The notes below the pieces were generated by a model that was not told the origin of the DNA, searched no databases, and saw only the letters and a list, made by a program, of their open reading frames with translations. A DNA stretch of 64,000 bases from Curtobacterium sp. VKM Ac-2922 (GTDB lineage Bacteria; Actinomycetota; Actinomycetes; Actinomycetales; Microbacteriaceae), in the NCBI RefSeq assembly GCF_022815645.1, contig NZ_JALGRO010000006.1, positions 1 through 64,000 on the forward strand, written 5' to 3'. This document shows, in pieces, positions 9,238-18,018 of the stretch. Numbering within the stretch: position 1 is the stretch's first letter; each line of letters starts with the position of its first letter. A program made the position numbers and the translations under genes.

Positions 9238-9247
9238 GCTCTCCTAA
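9229..9247 (+). promoter_or_regulatory. DtxR/IdeR iron box with leaderless promoter
   Basis: TTAGGTTAGGCTCTCCTAA is a near-consensus 19-bp iron box. It includes a -10-like TAGGCT (9235-9240), and the start codon of the lipoprotein gene is at 9249, 8 bases after the -10. There is no room for a ribosome site, so the transcript is probably leaderless and iron-repressed. Confidence 0.8.
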
Positions 9248-9248
9248 C

Positions 9249-10256
9249 GTGAAGCTCCGATCCGTACTCCTGACCGCTGTGGCCGCGACGGCCCTCCTCC
9301 TGGCCGGCTGCTCGAGCACCGGGACGACCGGCTCGTCCGATGGTGGCGGCGGGTCCACGTCCGTGTCCGACGGCGCCTGGTCCTACAAGGACGCGACCGG
9401 CACCACCGTCAAGGTCGACCACACCCCCAAGCGCGTCGTGGTCCTCAACGACATCGCGCTGTCGTTCGTGCACTACGGCCTGCGCCCGGTCGGCACGTTC
9501 GGACAGCTGACCATGGCGTCGGACGCCCGCTTCAAGGGCCTCGACACCAAGGGCATCACGCAGCTCGGCACCGGGTACGGCGACATCGACCTCGAGCAGC
9601 TCGCGGCACTGAAGCCCGACCTGGTCGTCACCTCGGTCTACCCGACGGACTCGTCGGGCACCCTCGACCCGAAGGCACCGGGCTACGGCTTCAAGGACAT
9701 CGAGCAGCAGAAGCAGATCGCGGCCATCGCCCCGATCGTCCAGGTCAAGTGGGGCGGTAAGGGCCTCGACGTCATCACGACCATCAGCAAGCTGGCCGAG
9801 TCCCTCGGGGCGAAGGAATCGACGGTGACCGCCGCCGAGAAGCGCTTCGACACCGCCAAGCAGAAGCTCACCGCGGCGGCGAAGCAGCAGGACCTGAAGG
9901 TCGTGTCGATGTACGCCGACGGTGACGGCGCCTACGTCACCCGCCCCTCCGACGAGCCGACGCTGCAGATGTACAGCGACTTCGGTGTCGACCTGGTCAC
10001 CCCGAAGCCCAAGGGCTGGTACTGGGGCATCTACAGCTGGGAGAACGCGGGCCAGGTGCGCGGTGACGTGATCCTGCTGTCGCAGCAGGGCTACCAGGTC
10101 GCGGATCTCGAGAAGCAGCCGACCTTCGCCGACAACCCGGCCCTGGCCGCCGGCCAGGTCCACAGCTGGACGTTCCCGGCACTCGACTACACGTCGCAGG
10201 CGCAGTACATGACCGACCTGGCGGGCTGGCTGCAGGACAGCAAGAAGCTGTCCTGA
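9249..10256 (+). CDS. iron-siderophore substrate-binding lipoprotein
   Basis: FepB/FecB-type periplasmic-binding protein anchored as a lipoprotein (335 aa). The signal VKLRSVLLTAVAATALL is followed by lipobox LAGC, a Ser/Gly linker and a PF01497-type domain (KRVVVLNDIALSFVHYGLRPVG ... LAALKPDLVVTS). The GTG start at 9249 lies two bases after an iron box, so this gene has its own iron-regulated promoter in addition to read-through from the permease-ATPase operon. It receives the ferric siderophore and passes it to the two FecCD permeases. Confidence 0.93.
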   Translation: MKLRSVLLTAVAATALLLAGCSSTGTTGSSDGGGGSTSVSDGAWSYKDATGTTVKVDHTPKRVVVLNDIALSFVHYGLRPVGTFGQLTMASDARFKGLDTKGITQLGTGYGDIDLEQLAALKPDLVVTSVYPTDSSGTLDPKAPGYGFKDIEQQKQIAAIAPIVQVKWGGKGLDVITTISKLAESLGAKESTVTAAEKRFDTAKQKLTAAAKQQDLKVVSMYADGDGAYVTRPSDEPTLQMYSDFGVDLVTPKPKGWYWGIYSWENAGQVRGDVILLSQQGYQVADLEKQPTFADNPALAAGQVHSWTFPALDYTSQAQYMTDLAGWLQDSKKLS

Positions 10257-10260
10257 TCCG

Positions 10261-10524
10261 TCAGTCCTTGGGCAGCAACGGCGCCCAGAAGGCGTCCGGC
10301 CCGTCCGCGACGACCGCGTCGGCGTCGAAGCGGAAGCCGTAGTCACCGACGAACTCGGCCGCGCCGGCCACCTCGTCCTGCTCGTCGTCGCGGTCGTGTT
10401 CGAACAAGTACACACCGCGCCCCATCGGGACGCCGCTGTCGCTGATGATGGTCAGGTCCCAGCGCCCCGCCTCCGAACGCTCGATCCGGACGACGGCGGC
10501 CTGTGCAGCGGTGAAGTCAGCCAT
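10261..10524 (-). CDS. hypothetical protein, 87 aa
   Basis: Small acidic soluble protein without signal peptide or membrane segment, convergent with the siderophore lipoprotein gene (4-bp gap). It contains an acidic middle (EHDRDDEQDEVAGAAEF) and a C-terminal FWAPLLPKD. I do not recognise a domain. Coding is supported by the strong GC3 pattern and a plausible ATG. Confidence 0.65.
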   Translation of the reverse strand: MADFTAAQAAVVRIERSEAGRWDLTIISDSGVPMGRGVYLFEHDRDDEQDEVAGAAEFVGDYGFRFDADAVVADGPDAFWAPLLPKD

Positions 10525-10573
10525 GCGGCGGAGCGTACGCCGCGGTGCTCCGGATCACCGCAGCCGCGACAGG

Positions 10574-11518
10574 TCACCGCAGCGCGGCGATCGCGGCCCG
10601 TGCCGCCGCGGCCACCAGGGCGTCGTCGGCGGTGGCGTCCGCCTGGTCCTTGCTCGTCATGACGACGACCACGACCGGCGCCCGTCCCGCCGGGTACACC
10701 ACGGCGATGTCGTTCCGGACGCCGTACTCCCCCGTGCCGGTCTTGTCGGCGACGGGCCATGCGGGGTCGACACCCGCACGGACCGTCCCGGCGCCCGTGG
10801 TGTTGTCGAGCATCGTGTCCCGGAGGAGCGTGCGATCGGTGGCCCCGAGCGTCGTGCCCAGCAACACCTTCCGCAGGTCAGCGCCGAACTGCGCCGGCGT
10901 GGTCGTGTCCCGCGGGTCGCCCGGCGTCGCCTCGTTCAGGTCGGGTTCCAGGCGGTCGACGTTCGTCGTCCGGTCACCGGTCCCACGCAGGTACCGCTCG
11001 ACCGCGTCCGGTCCGCCCACCCGCTCGACGAGCAGGTTCGCCGCGGTGTTGTCGCTGAACCGCATCGCCGCGTCGATGAGCTCGCGGACGGTCATCCCGG
11101 TGTGGACGAACCGGCTGGTGATCGGCGCGTAGGACAGCAGGTCGCTCCGGTCGTAGTGCACGACGGTGTCCAGGTCCGCGTCGGACGAGGCCGCCAGCAC
11201 CGCGGCGACGATGAACGTCTTGTTCGTCGAGGCGAAGGCGAATCGCTCTCCTGCCCGGTACGCGACCTGACGACCGTTGCGGGTGTCGATCGCGGTGACG
11301 CCGAGCCGCGCGTGGTGCGCCTGCTCGAGCGCGGCGAACGAGCGCTGGATCGCGCGGTCCGCACTCGACGACGGCTCTCGCGCCGCGACGGACTCCGCTG
11401 ACGTCGTTGCCGCCGGTCCCGCTGTCTCCCCGAACGGCACCTGCGTGACGACGACCGCTGCCGACGCCGCGGCGACGAGGACGACGGCCCCAGTGATGAG
11501 CCTGTTCCTGGTTCGCAT
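10574..11518 (-). CDS. class A serine beta-lactamase
   Basis: Exported class A beta-lactamase (314 aa from ATG 11518). Catalytic motifs: Ser97-x-x-Lys100 (STNK), Ser155-Asp-Asn157 (SDN), Glu191...Asn195 of the omega loop (EPDLN) and Lys259-Thr-Gly (KTG). The N-terminus is a signal/anchor (LITGAVVLVAAASAAVVV) followed by a Thr/Ser/Ala linker. An upstream in-frame ATG at 11629 would add 37 residues of poor quality, so I reject it. The TetR gene directly upstream on the same strand (88 bp) may influence expression. It is probably an intrinsic enzyme, since its base composition matches its neighbours. Confidence 0.92.
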   Translation of the reverse strand: MRTRNRLITGAVVLVAAASAAVVVTQVPFGETAGPAATTSAESVAAREPSSSADRAIQRSFAALEQAHHARLGVTAIDTRNGRQVAYRAGERFAFASTNKTFIVAAVLAASSDADLDTVVHYDRSDLLSYAPITSRFVHTGMTVRELIDAAMRFSDNTAANLLVERVGGPDAVERYLRGTGDRTTNVDRLEPDLNEATPGDPRDTTTPAQFGADLRKVLLGTTLGATDRTLLRDTMLDNTTGAGTVRAGVDPAWPVADKTGTGEYGVRNDIAVVYPAGRAPVVVVVMTSKDQADATADDALVAAAARAAIAALR

Positions 11519-11606
11519 GCGGCCAGCCTGCCCGTCACGCCCCATGTGCGCCTGGCCGACGAACTCGAACTCGCCGCTGACCGCGTGATCCGCTCGGGCA
11601 CGCAGC

Positions 11607-12170
11607 TCAGTGCCGCACCGACTCCGCAAGCCGTCGGCAGGTCACCACGAAGGTCTGGGCGAGCCGGGTCTCCCCCACGCGAGCGCAGGTCGAGAGCGAC
11701 TCGCGGAGGGCGAGCACGGTCAACGGCACCGCAAACGGGTCATCCACGGCCCAGGTCCGCCGCAGGTCGGGCACCAAGGCGGCATCGCGGGTCGACATCG
11801 CCGCAGACAGCACCGGATCCTCGTCGACGGTCTCGGTGACCCGCATGAGGTGCCGGCGCGGGTGTCCCCGCGTCCGCTCCAACCAGCCGAGGCTCTGTGC
11901 GACACCGCTCACCAGGTCCGCGAAGCCCGGCTGCCCGCCGATGCACCAGCCGGCCGCCTCGAGCACCCACTGCACGCCGAAGCGGAACGCGTCGACCTTC
12001 GCGGGGCAGTACCGGAAGAACGTGCGCTCGGTCGTGCCCGCGGCCTGCGCGATGTCGCGAGCGGTCGTCTTCGCGTATCCCTGCACCTGCACGAGACTGA
12101 CCGCCGCCGCCTCGATCGCGCGCTCGGTCGCGATCCGGTTCCGGATCCGCGGCCCCGGATCGAACGACAT
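11607..12170 (-). CDS. TetR family transcriptional regulator
   Basis: TetR repressor (187 aa from ATG 12170). The N-terminal helix-turn-helix reads AAAVSLVQVQGYAKTTARDIAQAAGTTERTFFRYCPAK; the C-terminal domain is unassigned. A longer frame upstream has no better start. It lies upstream of the beta-lactamase on the same strand. An 11-bp palindrome GTGACAGTCAC lies 40 bp before its start and could be its operator. Confidence 0.85.
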   Translation of the reverse strand: MSFDPGPRIRNRIATERAIEAAAVSLVQVQGYAKTTARDIAQAAGTTERTFFRYCPAKVDAFRFGVQWVLEAAGWCIGGQPGFADLVSGVAQSLGWLERTRGHPRRHLMRVTETVDEDPVLSAAMSTRDAALVPDLRRTWAVDDPFAVPLTVLALRESLSTCARVGETRLAQTFVVTCRRLAESVRH

Positions 12171-12209
12171 CAGATGCCCTGCCGTGTGGTCATCGCCATG
12201 CCTTGCATC

Positions 12210-12220
12210 GTGACAGTCAC
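12210..12220. promoter_or_regulatory. possible TetR operator
   Basis: GTGACAGTCAC, an 11-bp palindrome 40 bp upstream of a TetR-family gene. The position is right for autoregulation, but the site is short and the promoter is not clear. Confidence 0.35.
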
Positions 12221-12351
12221 TGACGGTTCGCAAGGGCGCGGAGATCGATCTGTGGACAGCGGCCGCTCCGCTCGCGGCATGACCGTCGAGGACGACATCG
12301 CTGCCCTGACGGCGGCGCCACACGCCGGCTCCCGTCCGGTGGGTGGGCGCG

Positions 12352-13833
12352 TCAGGAACGCGCCAGGCGCTCCACCGTCGCGTGCGCGCCGTCCGCCAGC
12401 AGGCCGTCGAGCGCCTCGCGGTACGCGGCGACGAACCGTTCGTCGTCGGCCAGGTCGCCGAACACCGCCCGGTTCTCGATGAAGGCCAGCCGGTCCGCGC
12501 GCTGCGTCAGCGCGATCCGGTTGAGCGAGTCGGCCAGCCGGTCGACGATCGTGATCGGTTCGCCGGACTCGTCGGTGCCCTCGGCGTACCGGGCCCACGA
12601 CGCCACGATGCCGGCAGACAGCGCGACGGGACCGCCGGACGCCAGGTTCTCGCGGACCACGGGCAGCAGCCACTTCGGGATGCGGTCACTCGACTCGGCG
12701 CAGAGCCGGGCCAGGGTGTCGCGGACCTCGGGGTTCTGGAAGCGTTCGATGAGCGTGGCCTTGTAGTCGTCGAGGTCGATGCCGGGCACGGGCGTGAGCG
12801 TCGGCGTGCCCTCCTCGTCCATGTACCGCCGCAGGAACGTCGCGATCACGGGGTCCTGCGTGGCTTCGTGGGCGTAGCGGTACCCGGACAGGTACCCGAA
12901 GTAGCACAGGCCCTGGTGGCTCGCGTTGAGCAGCCGCAGCTTCATCAGCTCGTAGGGCTCGACGTCGTCGACGATCTGCACGTCGGCGTCCTGGTACGGC
13001 GGTCGTCCGGCGGGGTGGTCGTCCTCGAGCACCCACTGGAAGAACGGCTCCGCGACGACGGGCCAGGCGTCCTCGATGCCCAGGTCGTCGCGGACGGCCG
13101 CGCGGTCCTCGTCGGTCGTGACGGGCGTGATCCGGTCGACCATCGAGTTCGGGAAGCTGACGTGTTCGTCCATCCAGTCCGCGAAGGCCGCATCCTGCAG
13201 TCGGGCGTAGGCGGTGAACATCCTCCGGGCGACACGCCCGTTGCCCTGGATGTTGTCGCACGACATCACCGTGAAGGGCACCTGGCCGCTGTCACGACGA
13301 CGCCGCAACGCCTCGACGACCAGCCCGAAGACGGTGTGCGGTGGCGCTTCCCCGCGCAGGTCCGCGGCGACACCGGGCTCGTCAGCGACGAACTCCCCCG
13401 TCACGTGGTCGAAGTTGTAGCCCCCCTCGGTGATGGTCAGACTGACGATCTTCGTGTCGGGCGAGGCCATCTTCGCGATCACGGCCTCGGGGTCGTCGAC
13501 GGCCAGCAGGTAGTCGACGATGCTGCCGATGACGCGGGCGTCCCGAGTGCCGTCCGGGTGCTTCAGCACGAGCGTGTACAGGCCGCCCTGCGCCGCCATC
13601 GCCTCGGCCATCCGGCGGTCCTGCTCGAGGACACCCACGCCGCAGATCCCGAAGTCGCGGGCCTTCCCCTGCTGCAGCAGCCGGTCGATCACCATCGCCT
13701 GGTGCGCGCGGTGGAACCCACCGACACCGAAGTGCACGATGCCGGCGGTGATCCCGGCGCGGTCGTACGTCGGGACCGCGATGCCGGTCGCGGCGATCTC
13801 GTCGAGGGTGTCCGGGGACAGACGAACAGGCAT
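12352..13833 (-). CDS. mannitol 2-dehydrogenase family protein
   Basis: Long-chain polyol dehydrogenase of the mannitol dehydrogenase family (493 aa, typical length). It oxidises D-mannitol to D-fructose, or interconverts a fructuronate/tagaturonate-type hexuronate, with NAD(P). The N-terminal dinucleotide fold starts at GIVHFGVGGFHRAHQA, followed by SLTITEGGYNFD. The active-site region includes CDNIQGNG, FPNSMVDRITP and the KLRLLNASHQ helix. GAAGGAG precedes the ATG at a good distance. No other polyol genes are adjacent. Assignment to mannitol rather than another polyol is from overall resemblance. Confidence 0.88.
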   Translation of the reverse strand: MPVRLSPDTLDEIAATGIAVPTYDRAGITAGIVHFGVGGFHRAHQAMVIDRLLQQGKARDFGICGVGVLEQDRRMAEAMAAQGGLYTLVLKHPDGTRDARVIGSIVDYLLAVDDPEAVIAKMASPDTKIVSLTITEGGYNFDHVTGEFVADEPGVAADLRGEAPPHTVFGLVVEALRRRRDSGQVPFTVMSCDNIQGNGRVARRMFTAYARLQDAAFADWMDEHVSFPNSMVDRITPVTTDEDRAAVRDDLGIEDAWPVVAEPFFQWVLEDDHPAGRPPYQDADVQIVDDVEPYELMKLRLLNASHQGLCYFGYLSGYRYAHEATQDPVIATFLRRYMDEEGTPTLTPVPGIDLDDYKATLIERFQNPEVRDTLARLCAESSDRIPKWLLPVVRENLASGGPVALSAGIVASWARYAEGTDESGEPITIVDRLADSLNRIALTQRADRLAFIENRAVFGDLADDERFVAAYREALDGLLADGAHATVERLARS

Positions 13834-13956
13834 CGGTACTCCTTCGTACGGGGTGTGCATGCAGAGCCAGTCAACCACGGCACCGATGTGCTGAACGGAG
13901 TTTCTGTGATCGGCCGACTGATCCGGGGGACGAGCCTGGACGTCTCCTGCGCCGTG

Positions 13957-13986
13957 TTGCACCGAGTGCATCGATGCACTTAGTGT
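13957..13986 (+). promoter_or_regulatory. leaderless promoter with TetR operator
   Basis: The perfect 16-bp palindrome AGTGCATCGATGCACT (13965-13980) lies between a -35-like TTGCAC (13957-13962) and a -10-like TAGTGT (13981-13986). The -10 ends 7 bases before GTG 13994 of a TetR gene, so the transcript should start at the start codon and the operator fills the spacer. Confidence 0.65.
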
Positions 13987-13993
13987 TCCCGCC

Positions 13994-14647
13994 GTGACCC
14001 TGTCGATCGACCGCCGTGCTGCCCTCAAGGCGAAGCACCGTGCCGCGATCCTGCAGGCCGCGCGTGAGCTGGTCGACGAACGTCGTGGCCGGGGCTTCAG
14101 CGTCGACGAACTCGCCGCGCGCGCCGACGTAGCGCGCCGCACCGTGTTCAACCACTTCTCCTCGCTCGACGAGATCCTGCTCACCGTCTGCGAAGAGGTG
14201 CTGTCGGTGATCATCGACCGGTTCCTGGCCGACATGGCGAACACCCCCGTCGGCGACGGCACCCGTTCGGCGATGTTCGACGAGCTCGAGTCCGCCGCGC
14301 GCGGTGCCGACCTCGCGCCGGCGATCGTGCGGATGCAGATGGTCCTCGGCGAGCCCGACGAGGAGACCGACGCGAAGGCCGCCGTGCTGACACAGACCGC
14401 GTTCTCGCGCGTGTCGGACCGGCTGCGCGAAGAGGTCGTCCGCCGGCACCCGGCGGCCGATGCCCTCGACGCGGCATTGCTCGTGGAGTCGCTCATGAGC
14501 GGCATCGTCGTCATCGCCGAGCACTGGCTCACGACGACGGGCCCACGCCTCGACCAGGAAGCGCTCGACGACTGGGACGCCCTGCTCGCACGCCTCGTGC
14601 ACAGCGTCCGCAGCGGCTACATGGCCGACCACGACACGCAGCACTAG
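13994..14647 (+). CDS. TetR family regulator of the adjacent MMPL exporter
   Basis: TetR repressor (217 aa). The DNA-binding domain reads AARELVDERRGRGFSVDELAARADVARRTVFNHFSSLDEIL. It is separated by 72 bp from an RND/MMPL exporter gene on the same strand, a common repressor-pump arrangement. A 16-bp palindrome overlapping its own promoter implies autoregulation of the two-gene unit. The ligand is unknown. Confidence 0.88.
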   Translation: MTLSIDRRAALKAKHRAAILQAARELVDERRGRGFSVDELAARADVARRTVFNHFSSLDEILLTVCEEVLSVIIDRFLADMANTPVGDGTRSAMFDELESAARGADLAPAIVRMQMVLGEPDEETDAKAAVLTQTAFSRVSDRLREEVVRRHPAADALDAALLVESLMSGIVVIAEHWLTTTGPRLDQEALDDWDALLARLVHSVRSGYMADHDTQH

Positions 14648-14719
14648 ACGCACCACCAGGGGTCCGCCGGCGTGCCCCACCCACATCGCACCACCTCTAC
14701 GAAAGGAACGGGGCACCGC

Positions 14720-17383
14720 ATGGCCGGTCTGCTCTACCGCCTCGGACGATTCTCCGCTCGGCGGCACTGGCTCGTGATCATCTCCTGGGTGGTCCTGTTG
14801 GGCATCGCGGGCGGCACCTACGCCCTCTTCGCCGGAACGATCTCCTCGTCGATCACCATCCCCGGCACGAAGACCAGCCAGGTGCAGGACGAGCTCGCGG
14901 ACAAGTTCCCGAGCGCGAACGGCGGCACCGGCACGCTCGTGTTCACCACCAAGGACGGCAAGGCCTTCTCGAACACCCAGAAGACCGGGGTCGCCGACTT
15001 CCTGAAGGACATCGAGCAGCTCAAGGGCGTCAAGGGTGCGACGAGCGGGTTCGACACCCAGCAGCAGCTCGACGACCAGCGGCAGAAGCTCGTCGACGGC
15101 AAGCAGCAGATCGCGGACGGGCGGACGAAGATCGAGCAGGGTCAGGCCCAGCTCGACGCGCAGAAGCAGCAGCTCGAGGACGGCAAGACGAAGATCGCCG
15201 CCGCCCAGGCCCAGCTCGACGCGCAGAAGCAGCAGGCCGCGGCGGCCGGTGGCGCAGCAGCCTCGGGTGCCGCCGCGCAGGCGGCACAGGCGCAGCTGAC
15301 CCAGGCCCAGGCGCAGATCGACGCGCAGCAGGCCCAGATCACGTCCGGCGAGCAGCAGCTCGCCGACGCGCAGAAGACGATCGACACGAACGCGCAGAAG
15401 CTCGACGACAACGAGACCGAGATCACGCAGGGCACGAAGCTGCTGGACCTGTCGAAGGACATCCGCTTCGTGTCGAAGAACGACAGCACGGTGATCGGGA
15501 CCGTGCAGTTCACGAAGTCCACGTACGAGGTGCCGGCGTCCACGAAGACCGCGATCTCGGACAAGGCCGACGACGCGAAGATCGACGGCGTCGAGGTCTA
15601 CGTGTCGAACGACATCGCCCAGGGCGTGCCGTCGATCCTCGGACCGGGCGAGATCGGCGGCGTGATCATCGCCGCGATCGTGCTCTTCCTGATGCTCCGC
15701 ACGGTGATCGGCGCCGCGGTCCCGCTCGTCTCCGCCGTGCTCGGCGTCGGCGTCGCGTCCCTCGCAGCGCTGTCCTTCTCGAGCCTGGTCGAGTTCATCT
15801 CGGTCACGCCCGTGCTGGGGGTGATGTTGGGCCTGGCGGTCGGCATCGACTACTCGCTCTTCATCCTGAACCGCCACCGCACCCAGCTGAAGCAGGGCAT
15901 GCGGGTGCACGAGTCCATCGGTCTGGCGAACGGCACCTCGGGCAACGCCGTGGTGTTCGCTGGGGCGACGGTCATCGTCGCGCTGCTCGCGCTCAACATC
16001 ACCGGCATCCCGTTCCTGGGACTGATGGGCACCGTCGGTGCGGTCGCGGTGTTCTTCGCGATCTGCATCGCCACGTCCTTCACCCCGGCGCTGCTGTCGA
16101 TCATCGGCATGCGGATCCTGCGCCGCAAGGAGCAGAAGAGCATCGGCAACACGGGCTCGACCCGGGTGCCGAACAAGCCGATGTCGACCTGGCGCGCGGT
16201 CATCACGCTCGTTGCGGGCATCGCGGTGCTCGGCACGATCGCCCTCCCCGCCACGCAGATGCGACTGGGCCTGCCGAGTGGCGCGTCCGAGGCCGTCGAC
16301 TCCAGCCAGTACAAGGCGTACAAGGCGCTCGACAAGGAGTTCGGTGCCGGCCAGAACGGCCCGCTGCTCGTCGTGGCGACCCTGCCGAAGGCGATCGCGT
16401 CCGACGACGTCACGGCCACCGAGGTCACGATCGGCCAGGCCATCGCGAAGAACGCGGACGTCGACGCGGTCCTGCCGATCGGCGCCTCGAAGTCGCGCGA
16501 GGTCATCGCCTTCCAGGTCAAGCCGGACGGCGGCCCGGACAGCGTCTCGACCGAGAACCTGGTGAAGGACCTGCGCACGCAGGACGTCTCCGTGTCGGGC
16601 GGTTCCGCCACGCTCGGGGTCGCCGGCAACGCGTCGGCCAACATCGACGTGTCCGAGAAGCTGTCGAACGTGCTGCCGCTCTACCTGGCGGTGGTCGTCG
16701 GCCTGTCGCTGATCATCCTGATCATCGTGTTCCGGTCGTTCCTGGTGCCGATCACGGCCACGGCGGGCTTCATCCTGTCGGTGCTGGCGTCCTTCGGTGG
16801 CCTGACCGCCATCTACCAGTTCGGTTGGCTCGGCAGCGTGTTCGGGGTGCACGACCCCGCACCGATCCTGAGCTTCCTGCCCATCATCGAGATCGGCATC
16901 CTGTTCGGGCTCGCGATGGACTACCAGCTGTTCCTGGTGTCGGGCATGCGCGAGGCCTACGCCCACGGAGCCAGCGCGAAGGTGGCCGTCCAGCGCGGCC
17001 TGCACGCCGGTCGCGCGGTGGTCACGGCAGCGGCGATCATCATGATCTCGGTGTTCGCGGGCTTCATCTTCTCGGACTCGTCCACGATCAAGCCGATCGG
17101 GTTCGGGCTGGCGTTCGGTGTGCTGGTGGACGCGTTCGTCGTCCGCATGCTGCTGATCCCGGCGGCGATGCACCTGCTCGGCGAGAGCGCGTGGTGGTTC
17201 CCGAAGTGGCTGGACCGCATCGTGCCGGACGTCGACGTCGAGGGCGCCAAGCTCGAGCGGGCCCACCCGGGTGACGGACACGACCTGGCCCGCGAGTCGA
17301 CCCACACGGGCACGCATGTGCTGCCGGTCGAACCGGACGCCACGACGCACGACTCGGGGCACCCGCCGGCGCACCGCGCGTAG
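14720..17383 (+). CDS. MMPL/RND family transporter with coiled-coil insertion
   Basis: Large inner-membrane exporter (887 aa) of the MMPL/RND superfamily, with about 12 membrane segments in two repeats, each with an extracytoplasmic loop. The proton-relay regions resemble GLAVGIDYSLFILNRHR and GLAMDYQLFLVSGMR. Unusually, the first extracytoplasmic loop carries a long Gln/Ala/Asp-rich coiled coil (residues about 113-240) built from repeats such as LDAQKQQLEDGKTKI. The start is ATG 14720 after GAAAGGA, in preference to an upstream in-frame ATG. The preceding TetR gene suggests inducible export of a hydrophobic or toxic compound. The substrate is not evident. Confidence 0.9.
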   Translation: MAGLLYRLGRFSARRHWLVIISWVVLLGIAGGTYALFAGTISSSITIPGTKTSQVQDELADKFPSANGGTGTLVFTTKDGKAFSNTQKTGVADFLKDIEQLKGVKGATSGFDTQQQLDDQRQKLVDGKQQIADGRTKIEQGQAQLDAQKQQLEDGKTKIAAAQAQLDAQKQQAAAAGGAAASGAAAQAAQAQLTQAQAQIDAQQAQITSGEQQLADAQKTIDTNAQKLDDNETEITQGTKLLDLSKDIRFVSKNDSTVIGTVQFTKSTYEVPASTKTAISDKADDAKIDGVEVYVSNDIAQGVPSILGPGEIGGVIIAAIVLFLMLRTVIGAAVPLVSAVLGVGVASLAALSFSSLVEFISVTPVLGVMLGLAVGIDYSLFILNRHRTQLKQGMRVHESIGLANGTSGNAVVFAGATVIVALLALNITGIPFLGLMGTVGAVAVFFAICIATSFTPALLSIIGMRILRRKEQKSIGNTGSTRVPNKPMSTWRAVITLVAGIAVLGTIALPATQMRLGLPSGASEAVDSSQYKAYKALDKEFGAGQNGPLLVVATLPKAIASDDVTATEVTIGQAIAKNADVDAVLPIGASKSREVIAFQVKPDGGPDSVSTENLVKDLRTQDVSVSGGSATLGVAGNASANIDVSEKLSNVLPLYLAVVVGLSLIILIIVFRSFLVPITATAGFILSVLASFGGLTAIYQFGWLGSVFGVHDPAPILSFLPIIEIGILFGLAMDYQLFLVSGMREAYAHGASAKVAVQRGLHAGRAVVTAAAIIMISVFAGFIFSDSSTIKPIGFGLAFGVLVDAFVVRMLLIPAAMHLLGESAWWFPKWLDRIVPDVDVEGAKLERAHPGDGHDLARESTHTGTHVLPVEPDATTHDSGHPPAHRA

Positions 17384-17436
17384 CGCACCGCGCCCATCGC
17401 ACCGCGCGGAGCGCACCGCGTCCGTCGCACCACCCT

Positions 17437-17477
17437 GGAGGCCCGGTGCCGGTCCCCGAGACCGGCACCGGGCCTCC
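17437..17477. terminator. hairpin downstream of MMPL gene, family-1 palindrome
   Basis: Perfect 17-bp stem (GGAGGCCCGGTGCCGGT and complement) with a 7-base loop CCCCGAG, 53 bp after the transporter stop. It is probably a terminator and belongs to the dispersed family-1 palindromes. Confidence 0.65.
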
Positions 17478-17501
17478 CGTCCGTCGCCCACCCACGCCAC
17501 G

Positions 17502-17515
17502 GTTCGTGCACGAAC
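17502..17515. promoter_or_regulatory. OhrR/MarR operator, site 1
   Basis: Perfect 14-bp palindrome GTTCGTGCACGAAC ending 14 bp before the start of the OhrR-like regulator. The same half-site recurs, wider spaced, upstream of the next gene. Confidence 0.7.
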
Positions 17516-17529
17516 GGTACGCTGGCCGC

Positions 17530-17973
17530 ATGGCCCAGACCGACCTCGACCCGCTCGCCCTCGACCGGCAGCTCTGCTTCGCCCTCGCCGCGACCAGCCG
17601 CAGCGTGATCGGGCTGTACCGCGACCTGCTCGAGCCGATGGGCCTGACGCACCCGCAGTACCTGGTGATGCTGGCGCTGTGGGAGCACGATCCCCGGTCC
17701 GTGCGCGAGATCGCCGGCAAGCTGCGTCTGGACTCGGCCACAATCAGCCCGCTGCTCAAGCGGTTGGAGGCTTCGGGCTACCTCCGCCGCACCCGCAGCA
17801 CCACCGACGAACGACAGCTCGAGGTCAGCCTGACCACCGCCGGCCGCGCGCTCCGCGAGCGCGCCCGCGCGGTACCGGTGAAGATCGCCGAACGCCTGGG
17901 CTGGCCGCTCGCCCGACTCGAAGCCCTGAAGGACGAACTGACCGCACTCCTCGAACTCGTCGACACCGTGTGA
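17530..17973 (+). CDS. OhrR-like MarR family regulator
   Basis: MarR-type winged-helix repressor (147 aa from ATG 17530). The N-terminus DRQLCFALAATSR and the following GLTHPQYLVMLALWEHD match the OhrR group, whose N-terminal Cys senses organic hydroperoxides. Here Cys16 is the only Cys, so it would work by the one-Cys mechanism. Tyr30 corresponds to the conserved Tyr29 of Bacillus OhrR, but the position of Tyr40 appears to be His41. The wing contains TTDERQLEVSLT. No ohr peroxidase gene is adjacent; the genes downstream encode a zinc-ribbon protein and an old yellow enzyme. The same operator half-sites precede both transcription units. Confidence 0.85.
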   Translation: MAQTDLDPLALDRQLCFALAATSRSVIGLYRDLLEPMGLTHPQYLVMLALWEHDPRSVREIAGKLRLDSATISPLLKRLEASGYLRRTRSTTDERQLEVSLTTAGRALRERARAVPVKIAERLGWPLARLEALKDELTALLELVDTV

Positions 17974-17975
17974 CT

Positions 17976-18006
17976 CGTTCGTGCAACAATGGTGAGTGCA
18001 CGAACG
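17976..18006. promoter_or_regulatory. OhrR/MarR operator, site 2
   Basis: Perfect 10-bp inverted repeat CGTTCGTGCA / TGCACGAACG separated by 11 bases, just upstream of the zinc-ribbon gene. The half-site equals that of the palindrome before the OhrR-like gene, but the arms are spread apart. Confidence 0.65.
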
Positions 18007-18018
18007 AAAGGGAGAACC

